Below, piece by piece: positions 7,146-14,551 of a stretch of DNA of 20,778 nt. A program made the translations under genes and the position numbers. The DNA comes from a virus. Location: positions 1-20,778 of the IMG/VR virus record IMGVR_UViG_3300021960_000652; one strand, written 5' to 3'. Position 1 is the first letter of the stretch. The number at the start of each line of letters is the position of its first letter. The notes beneath the pieces are model-generated. The model worked only from the letters and a program-made list of their open reading frames with translations, was not told the DNA's origin and ran no database searches.

Positions 7146-7829
7146 ATGACCTTGTATAGTCGTGCTGAAACGCAAGCACAATCAATTAAAGTTTTAAACA
7201 CAACTGAGAAGGCTTCCGTTAAGAAGTACGAATCTGATGGAACCCTTGTAGCACACGATGGCAATACTAATGCCACTGCTGGTGCTGAAGGCAATGCTGC
7301 CATTCAAGCAAGAGTTGTATTCATTGATGCTGTTGAGGCAACCCTTGCAGAAAACAAAGAGCGTGGTCTAACTGCTCCTGGTTGGTGGCAATACACCTCA
7401 TACACTGATGCAGAAGGTAACACTCGCCATAAGGCAGATCATCTCTGCTCATTCAAGAGTGCTCCTGCTAACACTGCTGATACTGATGACGCAGTTGCTG
7501 CTGACGTAGCATCTGCTATCACAATTGGCACACAACCTGCTGATCAGACTGGTGTTGCTGATCCATTCACTGATGCTGCGGCATTCTCTGTTGTTGCTAC
7601 TGCTACAACTGGATCACTTCTATATCAGTGGCAGCGTCAAACCGCAAGCGGAACTCGCTGGACCAATGTTACCGATGGTGCAGTATTTGCTGGATCTAAT
7701 GGTCCAGATCTTGGAATCACTGGTGCTGACAAAGCAACCTATGATGGTTACAAGTTCCGTGTCAAGATCACTACCGATGCTGGTGCTGAGGAAGTAATTT
7801 CTGATACAGCAACTCTAACATTTGCATGA
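7146..7829 (+). CDS. Virion-type protein with C-terminal Ig-like domain
   Basis: 227 residues. The N-terminal part (1-110) includes NTTEKASVKKYESDGTL, an Ala/Gly-rich segment and APGWWQYTSYTD, and looks like a beta-rich structural module. From about residue 126 (ITIGTQPADQ) to the end there is a single Ig-like beta sandwich with the usual signs: LLYQWQRQ as the C strand with its tryptophan, ATYDGYKFRVKIT as the YxCxV-type F strand (here without the cysteine) and DTATLTF as the G strand. Ig-like domains of this sort decorate tailed-phage capsids and tails and often bind host surface sugars. The gene has its own late promoter, as expected for an abundant virion component. Exact location in the particle is unknown. 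Confidence 0.82.
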   Translation: MTLYSRAETQAQSIKVLNTTEKASVKKYESDGTLVAHDGNTNATAGAEGNAAIQARVVFIDAVEATLAENKERGLTAPGWWQYTSYTDAEGNTRHKADHLCSFKSAPANTADTDDAVAADVASAITIGTQPADQTGVADPFTDAAAFSVVATATTGSLLYQWQRQTASGTRWTNVTDGAVFAGSNGPDLGITGADKATYDGYKFRVKITTDAGAEEVISDTATLTFA

Positions 7830-7834
7830 TCTGA

Positions 7835-8191
7835 ATGAACTTTAATGAATTGACACCAGACAACTGGTTGTTCTTCGCTATTCAAAACTACAATAACCCG
7901 TCGTCCGTAACTTATGCAGACTTTGAGGAAGACCTGAAGCGATTCAAGTATATCAAAAGACTGCTAAAGAGATACGAGACGACGGGTGAATTGAAAACCC
8001 ACCTTATTCTAAATCATGTGATTGTATTGTATAATGTCTTTGATGATGCAGCAACACCGCTGCTATTCTATAAGACGGAAGCAACTTATTGGTCTCAAAT
8101 CAGGGCATTCATGTTGTTTCTAAATAGATTACCACCTTTACTTAACGAGGATGTTGACGAAGAATGTCTGAAAAGTCTGAATCTAATTTAA
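7835..8191 (+). CDS. Conserved-type T4-like phage protein of unknown function, 118 aa
   Basis: 118 residues, soluble and mostly helical. The centre (FEEDLKRFKYIKRLLKRYE, then TTGELKTHLILNHVIVLYNVF) is a sequence style I know from a family present in many T4-like phages, but no function is established to my knowledge. ATG 7835 follows the Ig-protein stop by five bases. The 3' end overlaps the next gene by 28 bases in another frame, suggesting co-translation with the coiled-coil protein. Confidence 0.8.
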   Translation: MNFNELTPDNWLFFAIQNYNNPSSVTYADFEEDLKRFKYIKRLLKRYETTGELKTHLILNHVIVLYNVFDDAATPLLFYKTEATYWSQIRAFMLFLNRLPPLLNEDVDEECLKSLNLI

Positions 8192-8871
8192 ATGAAATGA
8201 TGGCAGGAGATGGATCTGGTCTTTCTCTACCACCTGCTTTTGTTATGGTAAATCCCAGGCAACATCGTAGATATAAGAAGGGTAATCAGGATAAAGTCGA
8301 TGGTCGAACCAAAGGCGCTCGTGCTCTCTTTAACCGTATTCAACGTAGAAAAATGAAAGAAGAATTAGAAACAATCGTATCTGAGGCTGTCTCGTCTGAG
8401 ACTGAGAGAGCACAGAAACAAATCGCTCAACAGAAGAAACTGGGTCGCCAGAAAGATCTTCAGAAGAAGCGTGATGAAGCGAAGCAAAAAATGCAACGCA
8501 AGACAAAAGAAATGGATACTCTTATGAAGGCGCGTCTTTCTGACTTCAAGAGAAAAGCATCCGATCAAACAAAGAAATTGAAAAAGGAAGATAATGAAAT
8601 GACTGGTGAAATTATGAATGAAAATGCTGATGTAATCCAAGTTGCTCTCGATGTAGCAACTTCTGAACTCAATCCAAACGGCGAAGGTTCATTCGCAAAG
8701 ATTCAGTTCTCTGATGGTTCTCAACAGAACCTAGACAACTTCTCAGCAAAGCGTATTGCTGCTTGTTATGCACAGCTAGATGATACACACAAGCAGCAGT
8801 TCCAGTATATGCTGAACAAGGATGCTTCAACCTATCAATCTGCTCTAGACTTTGCTATCCGCAACGTTTGA
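8164..8871 (+). CDS. Highly charged coiled-coil protein, possibly scaffold or assembly related
   Basis: 235 residues. After a short Pro/Ser segment (LSLPPAFVMVNPRQHRRYKKG) there is a long Lys/Glu/Gln-rich helix at about 50-145, predicted by eye to be a coiled coil (repeats such as KKLGRQKDLQKKRDEAKQK). A compact C-terminal module follows (about 155-235) containing FSDGSQQNLDNFSAKRIAA and FQYMLNKDASTYQSAL. The coiled-coil plus charged composition resembles phage scaffold and tape-like accessory proteins, but nothing proves that here. It overlaps the preceding gene by 28 bases; the ATG at 8164 follows ACGAAGA, a weak ribosome binding site. Confidence 0.8.
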   Translation: MSEKSESNLNEMMAGDGSGLSLPPAFVMVNPRQHRRYKKGNQDKVDGRTKGARALFNRIQRRKMKEELETIVSEAVSSETERAQKQIAQQKKLGRQKDLQKKRDEAKQKMQRKTKEMDTLMKARLSDFKRKASDQTKKLKKEDNEMTGEIMNENADVIQVALDVATSELNPNGEGSFAKIQFSDGSQQNLDNFSAKRIAACYAQLDDTHKQQFQYMLNKDASTYQSALDFAIRNV

Positions 8872-8882
8872 TAAGAGGAGTC

Positions 8883-9311
8883 ATGCCATTCGGTCTTCAG
8901 AAGTTAGCCGTTTTAGAAAGCAAACTTGACATTTATGAAGATCTCTCTAAGGAGATGCTTGACAAACTTGAGCGAGCAGTTGCTACAATCTCAGAGAACA
9001 GCAATAGAGTTGCTGTAATTCTTGAGCGCCATGAAAATAGATTGAATGAAAGTGATAAGAACGATCAACTGATTATTAAAATGCTTGAGGATGTCAAGAC
9101 TGCCAATAGTAAAGAACACAAAGCAGTTATCGAAAGACTTGACAAAGTTGAGAACCGAGTGAATGATCTCGCTACTTTCAGATGGATTGCTACTGGTATC
9201 GGGTCTGCCGCAGTCATCGTAATCGGGTCTGCGGCATTCTTTGGTAATCTCTTGACAGTCGGCACTGGCGGTGCTACTATGGGAGGTAGTCAGCCAGCGC
9301 AGATTAGGTGA
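8883..9311 (+). CDS. Coiled-coil protein with one C-terminal membrane segment
   Basis: 142 residues from ATG 8883, with GGAG only two bases upstream; the in-frame TTG at 8868 lies inside the preceding gene and is less likely. Residues 7-98 form heptad-like helices (ERLDKVENRVNDL). Residues 101-125 are one hydrophobic segment (IATGIGSAAVIVIGSAAFFG), followed by a Gly-rich end. The layout of coiled coil plus C-terminal anchor is like XhlA-type lysis accessory proteins and other small phage membrane proteins, but similarity is architectural only. The stop overlaps the primase start as GTGA. Confidence 0.82.
   Translation: MPFGLQKLAVLESKLDIYEDLSKEMLDKLERAVATISENSNRVAVILERHENRLNESDKNDQLIIKMLEDVKTANSKEHKAVIERLDKVENRVNDLATFRWIATGIGSAAVIVIGSAAFFGNLLTVGTGGATMGGSQPAQIR
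9252..9280 (+). promoter_or_regulatory. Candidate sigma70-type promoter before the primase gene
   Basis: TTGACA (9252-9257), a 17-base spacer and TACTAT (9275-9280; 4 of 6 for -10) lie 28 bases before GTG 9308. It would let host-type polymerase transcribe primase, nrdA and nrdB early. It is inside the coding region of the membrane protein, so chance cannot be excluded. Confidence 0.4.
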
Positions 9312-10309
9312 GTTCTTTTATTGATGTAAAATATATCCAACTAGTGTCCTCTCGCCTAGTTCTCTTCTCTCGCAAGAAGGCAGATCTGTATAATTTCAGA
9401 TGCCCTTATTGTGGTGATAGTCAGAAGAGACGCAATAAGGCGAGGGGATATTTGTTTAAGATCAAGAATGATTTTGTATTCAAATGCCACAACTGTGGTG
9501 TTGGAAGAACTCTTGCAAACTTCTTGAAGGACCAAGATAGTTTCCTTCACGATCAATTTGTGATGGAGAAATTCAAGGATGGTAAGACTGGCAAGGGAAC
9601 TACAATCCCAAACCCCAAGTTCAATTTTCAGGAACCGAAGTTTTTCAGCAAACGTGAAAAAGGTATTGATCTTGAAAAAATTTCGGACCTAAATATTTCT
9701 CACCCAGCGAGAGAATATCTTGAACAGAGACAAATCAAAGATCTAGATTACTTCTACTATTGTCCGAAGTTCAAGGCTTGGACAAATGAACAAAGGAAGA
9801 TGTTTGATAATCTCAAGCAAGATAGTCCCCGCATTATTATCCCATTCAAAGACAAACAAGGTAACCTTTTCGGATATCAAGGCAGATCGCTAGCCCCTAA
9901 GGCAAAACTCAGATACATCACGATCATGCTAGATGAGGAACAACCCAAGATCTTTGGATTGGACAGGGTAAAAGAAGACAAACCAATTTATATCGTAGAA
10001 GGACCATTTGATGCGACCTTTTTGGAAAACTCTGTTGCTATGGCTGGGTCCGACGCTGATGTTCGGACGTTTGGTTGGAGCAATTATATTTGGATATTTG
10101 ATAACGAACCACGCAATAGAGAGATCGTCGCCCGCATCTCCAAAGTCATTGACCGAGGAGATAAGGTAGTCATTTGGCCAAAGAAAATACAACAAAAGGA
10201 CATCAATGATATGGTCCTTGCTGGACATAATGTTCAAGACATAGTAGAATCTAATGTCTATAGTGGATTAGAAGCAACCCTTAAATTTAACGACTGGAAG
10301 AAAGTATGA
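9308..10309 (+). CDS. 61: gp61-type DNA primase
   Basis: 333 residues. The N-terminal zinc ribbon has CPYC (C32, C35) and CHNC (C60, C63). A TOPRIM-type catalytic core includes IVEGPFDATFL with E231 and the later acidic segment FDNEPRN with D265. KDINDM follows at about 297-302. The protein makes short RNA primers and works with gp41. The gene starts at GTG 9308, which overlaps the preceding stop (GTGA), and ends as ATGA with the start of nrdA, so primase and ribonucleotide reductase are in one transcript. T4 gp61 has a similar length (342 aa). Confidence 0.93.
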   Translation: MSSFIDVKYIQLVSSRLVLFSRKKADLYNFRCPYCGDSQKRRNKARGYLFKIKNDFVFKCHNCGVGRTLANFLKDQDSFLHDQFVMEKFKDGKTGKGTTIPNPKFNFQEPKFFSKREKGIDLEKISDLNISHPAREYLEQRQIKDLDYFYYCPKFKAWTNEQRKMFDNLKQDSPRIIIPFKDKQGNLFGYQGRSLAPKAKLRYITIMLDEEQPKIFGLDRVKEDKPIYIVEGPFDATFLENSVAMAGSDADVRTFGWSNYIWIFDNEPRNREIVARISKVIDRGDKVVIWPKKIQQKDINDMVLAGHNVQDIVESNVYSGLEATLKFNDWKKV

Positions 10310-12621
10310 CAAACGGACATGGTATCAAAGTTCGCAAGCGAAATGGCGCTGTAGAACCCCTGAACCTCGACAAGATCCACAAGATGGTTGAGGAGGCTTG
10401 CGAGGGTCTGGGGGGCGGTGTGAGCGCCTCTCAGGTTGAAATGAATTCAGGTCTCCAGTTCTTCGACGGCATCGAGACGAAGGACATTCAGGAGATCCTG
10501 GTGCGCTCTGCTAGCGATCTTATCAGCCTGGAGAACCCCAACTATCAATTCGTTGCTGCTCGCCTGCTGCTGTTCGCAGTTCGCAAGCAAGTGTTTGGAT
10601 CTGATTGGGTGAATGGACATCCTCCAGTTGTGGAACATGCATACAATTGTGTTGCAAAGGGTGTCTATGATGGTGAGATCTTGCGTAAATATACTGCAGA
10701 AGAATGGGCAAAAATTGATAGTTGGATCGATCATGATCGTGACTTCCTATTCACTTATGCAGGTCTACGTCAGGTCGTTGATAAGTACCTCGTGCAGGAT
10801 AGAAGCAATGGTGAGGTTTATGAAACCCCACAATATATGTACATGATGATTGCTGTTACTCTCTTTCAAAACTACACCACAGATCGTCTCGAATATGTCA
10901 AGCGATACTACAACGCAATCTCCAAACACAAAATCAACATCCCAACGCCAATCATGGCGGGAGTGCGAACTCCACTTAGACAATTTGCTAGCTGTGTCCT
11001 TGTTGATAGCGATGACACCCTCGATAGTATCTTTACTAGCGATATGGCTATTGGCAGATACGTTGCACAAAGGGCGGGTATCGGTATCAACGCAGGTCGC
11101 ATCCGTGGCATCAACAGCAAGATCCGAGGTGGAGAAGTTCAACATACAGGCATTATCCCTTTTCTCAAAAAGTTTGAAGCAACTGTCCGTTGCTGCACAC
11201 AAAACGGCATCAGGGGTGGATCAGCGACTGTACACTTCCCGATCTGGCACCAAGAAATAGAAGATATCCTTGTATTAAAAAATAACAAAGGGACGGAAGA
11301 TAACCGAGTTCGTAAGTTAGACTACAGTATCCAGATCAGCAAACTCTTCTATGAACGTTTCATCAACAACGAAGACATCACCCTCTTCAGTCCGCACGAT
11401 GTTCCTGGTTTGTATGATGCTTTTGGCACTCCTGGATTTGACAGTCTATATGAGTCTTACGAACGAGATCAGTCTATTCCAAGAAAAACTATTGGGGCTC
11501 AAGAACTCTTTTTGGATCTCCTGAAGGAGAGAGCAGAGACTGGTCGTTTGTATATCATGAATATCGACCATTGTAACGAGCACTCTTCTTTCAAAGACAA
11601 GGTGTATATGTCTAATCTCTGCCAGGAGATTACACTTCCCACCACTCCTCTTCAGCATATTGACGGTGAAGGTGAGATTGCTCTCTGCATTCTCTCTGCC
11701 ATCAACGTTGGTAAGCTCAACAAACTAGATGAACTAGAAAACCTCTGTGATCTCGCAGTCCGTGGTCTAGAGGAACTGATTGACTATCAAGATTATCCTG
11801 TGGAAGCAGCACGTATTAGTACGCTTGCTCGCCGTTCTCTCGGCATTGGTTATATCGGACTGGCACACTATCTCGCCAAGCAAGGAGAACACTACGATGA
11901 CCCAGCAGCATGGAAACTTGTCCACGACTTGTCTGAAGCTTTCCAGTTCTATCTACTCAAATCCAGTAACGCAATCGCCAAGGAAAAAGGTGCATGTGAA
12001 TACTTCTATCGCACCAAGTATGCTGACGGTATCCTCCCTATCGACACTTACAAGCGTGACATTGATGAGTTCTGTGGAGCAGATCTGAACTATGATTGGG
12101 AAACTTTACGTTCCGAGATCAAAGTATCTGGATTGCGACATAGCACATTGTCCGCACAGATGCCTTCAGAGAGCAGTTCCGTTGTGTCAAATGCCACCAA
12201 TGGCATCGAGCCTCCTAGGGGATACATGTCCACTAAGAAATCAAAGAAGGGTCCTCTCAAGCAGATCGTTCCTCAGTATGGTTCTCTCAAGAATAACTAC
12301 ACTCTTCTCTGGGATATGGAAGACAATGATGGATACATTAAGGTAGTTGCTGCTATGCAAAAGTTCTTTGATCAAGCAATTTCAGGTAACTGGAGTTATA
12401 ATCCAGAGAACTATCCCGACAATGAAGTACCTGTCTCTGTCATGGCTGGTGATCTTCTAAAGACTTACAAGTATGGTTGGAAGACCTCTTACTATCAGAA
12501 CACTTATGATATCAAGAGTGATGAACCACAACTAACGGAGGAAAAGAAAGCATCTATTCAAGACCTATTAGACGATATTTTCACAGCAGAGGAGGAAGAT
12601 TGTGACAGTTGCAAGATTTAG
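10306..12621 (+). CDS. nrdA: Class Ia ribonucleoside-diphosphate reductase, alpha (large) subunit
   Basis: 771 residues, close in length to E. coli NrdA. It reduces ribonucleoside diphosphates to deoxy forms using the radical supplied by NrdB. Residues 1-95 form an ATP-cone (KVRKRNGAVEPLNLDKI). Catalytic residues fit the E. coli positions: C230 and C461 as the redox pair, and N437, C439 and E441 in SNLCQEI. MPSESSSVVSNATNGIEP (619-636) is the phosphate-binding segment. Y729-Y730 in SYYQNT belong to the radical path. The end CDSCKI supplies the shuttle cysteines C766 and C769. The gene's first 300 bases are GC-richer (about 53%) than the following part (about 37-45% in sampled lines). It is followed closely by nrdB. 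Confidence 0.97.
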   Translation: MTNGHGIKVRKRNGAVEPLNLDKIHKMVEEACEGLGGGVSASQVEMNSGLQFFDGIETKDIQEILVRSASDLISLENPNYQFVAARLLLFAVRKQVFGSDWVNGHPPVVEHAYNCVAKGVYDGEILRKYTAEEWAKIDSWIDHDRDFLFTYAGLRQVVDKYLVQDRSNGEVYETPQYMYMMIAVTLFQNYTTDRLEYVKRYYNAISKHKINIPTPIMAGVRTPLRQFASCVLVDSDDTLDSIFTSDMAIGRYVAQRAGIGINAGRIRGINSKIRGGEVQHTGIIPFLKKFEATVRCCTQNGIRGGSATVHFPIWHQEIEDILVLKNNKGTEDNRVRKLDYSIQISKLFYERFINNEDITLFSPHDVPGLYDAFGTPGFDSLYESYERDQSIPRKTIGAQELFLDLLKERAETGRLYIMNIDHCNEHSSFKDKVYMSNLCQEITLPTTPLQHIDGEGEIALCILSAINVGKLNKLDELENLCDLAVRGLEELIDYQDYPVEAARISTLARRSLGIGYIGLAHYLAKQGEHYDDPAAWKLVHDLSEAFQFYLLKSSNAIAKEKGACEYFYRTKYADGILPIDTYKRDIDEFCGADLNYDWETLRSEIKVSGLRHSTLSAQMPSESSSVVSNATNGIEPPRGYMSTKKSKKGPLKQIVPQYGSLKNNYTLLWDMEDNDGYIKVVAAMQKFFDQAISGNWSYNPENYPDNEVPVSVMAGDLLKTYKYGWKTSYYQNTYDIKSDEPQLTEEKKASIQDLLDDIFTAEEEDCDSCKI

Positions 12622-12655
12622 AACGAGCGAACCAATGCGTAGTAAAGTAGATGGG

Positions 12656-13786
12656 ATGACCGTATTCAACACCACCCAGTTGGATAGCACAAAACAAAAG
12701 ATGTTCTTTGGACCCCCTCTTGGGGTCCAACGCTATGACAAATTCAAGTATCCTGTGTTTGATAAACTGACACAGCAGCAACTTGGATACTTCTGGCGTC
12801 CTGAGGAGGTGTCACTCCAAAAAGATCGTGCTGATTATCAGACTCTGAATGCAGCACAAAAGCATATCTTCACTTCCAATCTGAAGTATCAGATTCTGCT
12901 GGACTCGGTACAGGGTCGTGGTCCTGGTATGGCATTCATGCCCTATTGCTCTCTTCCCGAACTAGAAGGTGCCATGAATATCTGGCAGACTATGGAGATG
13001 GTCCATAGTCGCTCCTACACCCACATCATCAAGAACGTGTATGCTGATCCTTCTGAAGTCTTTGACGCTATTCTAGACGACGAGAAGATCCTTTCACGCG
13101 CAAAGTCTGTTACTCATGCTTATGATGAGTTCCTACGTGCAGCACAGGAGTGGGGTGCTGGTAATCAGTGGGAACATGCCTTAGATCAAGTCCCTGCAGC
13201 ACAAGATACCCTCAATGATCTCAAGAGAAAGCTCTATAGAGCGGTTGCGAATGTCTATATTCTTGAAGGAATTAGATTCTACGTCTCGTTTGCATGTAGT
13301 TTCGCCTTTGGCGAACTTAAACTCCTGGAGGGATCTGCAAAAATCATCGGACTCATTGCGAGAGATGAATCCCAACACATGACAATCACCCAGAACATTC
13401 TAAACAAATGGAAAGAGGGTGATGATCCTGACATGGTAACGATTGCCAAGGAAGAAGAAGAGAACGTCTATCAGATGTTCCGTGATTGTGTTGAGGAAGA
13501 GAAACTCTGGGCTGAGTATCTCTTCAAGGATGGTTCTATCATCGGTCTGAATGATAAGTTACTCTCCAAGTATGTTGAATGGACTGCTAATCGTCGTCTG
13601 AAATCTATTGGTCTCAAAGCAGTCTTTGATACTCCTATCAGTAACAACCCTCTGCCATGGACGGAGCATTGGTTATCTTCTAAGGGTATGCAAGTCGCAC
13701 CACAAGAAACAGAAGTAGAGTCCTATCTAATCGGGAGTATCAAACAAGATGTCAAAGCAAACACCTTCGCAGGATTTCAACTTTGA
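12656..13786 (+). CDS. nrdB: Class Ia ribonucleoside-diphosphate reductase, beta (small) subunit
   Basis: 376 residues from ATG 12656, which gives the usual N-terminus (MTVFNTTQLDSTKQKMFFG). In-frame GTG 12602 and ATG 12635 are possible but would add an unfamiliar extension. The diiron ligands are all present: D83, E114, H117, E204, E238 and H241, at almost the same numbers as in E. coli. The radical tyrosine is Y121 in MVHSRSYTHII. It stores the tyrosyl radical that NrdA uses. The gene lies 34 bases after nrdA. Glutaredoxin encoded at 20188 is the likely electron donor to the pair. Confidence 0.96.
   Translation: MTVFNTTQLDSTKQKMFFGPPLGVQRYDKFKYPVFDKLTQQQLGYFWRPEEVSLQKDRADYQTLNAAQKHIFTSNLKYQILLDSVQGRGPGMAFMPYCSLPELEGAMNIWQTMEMVHSRSYTHIIKNVYADPSEVFDAILDDEKILSRAKSVTHAYDEFLRAAQEWGAGNQWEHALDQVPAAQDTLNDLKRKLYRAVANVYILEGIRFYVSFACSFAFGELKLLEGSAKIIGLIARDESQHMTITQNILNKWKEGDDPDMVTIAKEEEENVYQMFRDCVEEEKLWAEYLFKDGSIIGLNDKLLSKYVEWTANRRLKSIGLKAVFDTPISNNPLPWTEHWLSSKGMQVAPQETEVESYLIGSIKQDVKANTFAGFQL
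12708..12730 (+). other. Perfect 9-bp inverted repeat in the 5' part of nrdB
   Basis: TTGGACCCC and GGGGTCCAA (12708-12716 and 12722-12730) flank a CTCTT loop, 52 bases into nrdB, encoding FGPPLGVQ. No T tract follows, so it is not an intrinsic terminator; a stable mRNA hairpin is expected. Confidence 0.6.
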
Positions 13787-14171
13787 ATTCAATGTAGTTC
13801 TGGATCCCGAAAAGGAAACAGAACTACAGAAGATCAAGAGGTGGATCAAGAAACAAAAACCACCTCTCAATATCATCTTGGAATATCTTTTCTCTTATGT
13901 TGAGAAGTGGTATATTGATGCCAAAGTTGAAAATACTATGCGTGACGTTGATCGTCAGGCAGAAGCAATCGTAGAACAATGGGAGAAAGAAGATGAACTC
14001 AATAGACCCAAAGCAGAGATCGTGGAGGAGGGATTATTTGGCACGGAAGGCTGGTCTATCAGCATTTCAAATCCAGTTGTTGAACGAAGGTCCGAAGAAA
14101 CTAACGGACGCATGGGCTCTGGGAGCGATGAGACGGGACTGGGAGAAAAATTTCCAGACCCATGGAATTGA
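13749..14171 (+). CDS. Unknown small acidic/basic protein overlapping nrdB end
   Basis: 140 residues as read to TGA 14171. The first 80 residues look protein-like: FNVVLDPEKETELQKIKRW, then IKKQKPPLNIILEYLFSYVE and WYIDAKVENTMRDVDRQ. The last 55 residues (from about NRPKAEIVEEG) are Ser/Gly/Glu-rich and less convincing, and they overlap a different-frame gene at 13993. The start overlaps nrdB by 38 bases. I do not recognise a family. The C-terminal part may be a non-essential extension or may come from a sequence difference. Confidence 0.65.
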   Translation: MSKQTPSQDFNFEFNVVLDPEKETELQKIKRWIKKQKPPLNIILEYLFSYVEKWYIDAKVENTMRDVDRQAEAIVEQWEKEDELNRPKAEIVEEGLFGTEGWSISISNPVVERRSEETNGRMGSGSDETGLGEKFPDPWN

Positions 14172-14175
14172 ATAG
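13993..14175 (+). CDS. Small protein in an overlapping frame, 60 aa
   Basis: 60 residues. It reads as a plausible compact helical protein: WRRDYLARKAGLSAFQIQLL followed by LTDAWALGAMRRDWEKNFQ. ATG 13993 has GGGAG at 13981-13985 about seven bases upstream, a good ribosome binding site. It lies entirely inside the 3' part of the gene at 13749 apart from the last four bases, in another frame. It could be a separate gene, or the true continuation of the upstream gene through a +1 shift. No family recognised. Confidence 0.5.
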   Translation: MNSIDPKQRSWRRDYLARKAGLSAFQIQLLNEGPKKLTDAWALGAMRRDWEKNFQTHGIE

Positions 14176-14182
14176 ATAAATA
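14175..14182 (+). promoter_or_regulatory. T4-type late promoter (GATAAATA) before the nuclease gene
   Basis: GATAAATA at 14175-14182 ends on the first base of the hairpin that follows. With T4 geometry (last A at -6) the start site would be at about 14188, just after the 5' arm of that hairpin, leaving the Shine-Dalgarno sequence free in the late mRNA. Confidence 0.65.
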
Positions 14183-14203
14183 CCTCCGTGAAGGAGGTTT
14201 TTT
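14182..14203 (+). terminator. Hairpin with T tract that also pairs the Shine-Dalgarno sequence
   Basis: ACCTCC (14182-14187) pairs with GGAGGT (14193-14198) across a GTGAA loop, followed by six T residues. It can act as an intrinsic terminator for the nrd transcript. The 3' arm is also the Shine-Dalgarno sequence AAGGAGGT of the gene at 14207, so read-through RNA would have a hidden ribosome site. Confidence 0.7.
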
Positions 14204-14206
14204 ATT

Positions 14207-14551
14207 ATGCGTCCGCAGTCAGCAAAAGCAAAGGGTCGTCGTCTGCAACAGTGGGTCAGAGAGAAACTCATTGAGGCATTAGACATTCACCCAGAAGACA
14301 TTGAAAGTAGATCTATGGGAGCAGGTGGTGAGGATCTCATCATGGCTCGTGCTGCCAGATCTAAATTTCCACACAGCATTGAATGTAAGAATGTTGAAAA
14401 ACTAAATATCTGGGACGCATATGAACAGGCGTCTGCCAATTGTGGTGATTATGAACCTCTCGTAATTATGAAAAAGAATGGTAAGAAACCATTGGCAGTA
14501 ATAGATGCAGAATATTTCATAAGTTTATACGGAGACAACAATGGAAATTGA
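14207..14551 (+). CDS. PD-(D/E)XK-type small endonuclease
   Basis: 114 residues. GAGGEDLIM gives the catalytic D43 and SIECKN gives E59-x-K61, the paired motifs of the PD-(D/E)XK fold used by Holliday-junction resolvases and restriction-type nucleases. VREKLIEAL upstream supplies the N-terminal helix with its glutamate. The small size fits a dimeric resolvase-like enzyme; the precise substrate is not known. AAGGAGGT at 14191-14198 is an unusually strong ribosome site and can be masked by a hairpin in transcripts coming from upstream. The 3' end overlaps the peptidase gene by 11 bases. Confidence 0.8.
   Translation: MRPQSAKAKGRRLQQWVREKLIEALDIHPEDIESRSMGAGGEDLIMARAARSKFPHSIECKNVEKLNIWDAYEQASANCGDYEPLVIMKKNGKKPLAVIDAEYFISLYGDNNGN

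Noticed and set aside
8953-9160. Further TTGACA hexamers with poor or badly spaced -10 matches
   Set aside because: They arise from the Leu-Asp-Lys codons CTT GAC AAA in the coiled-coil gene.
10765-11202. Long minus-strand open frame (145 codons) inside nrdA
   Set aside because: It is antisense to well-supported NrdA catalytic sequence and shows no family features.
10850-11260. Plus-strand second-frame reading of 136 codons inside nrdA
   Set aside because: It lies wholly within the NrdA active-site region and has a low-complexity Ser/Thr composition typical of an off-frame reading.
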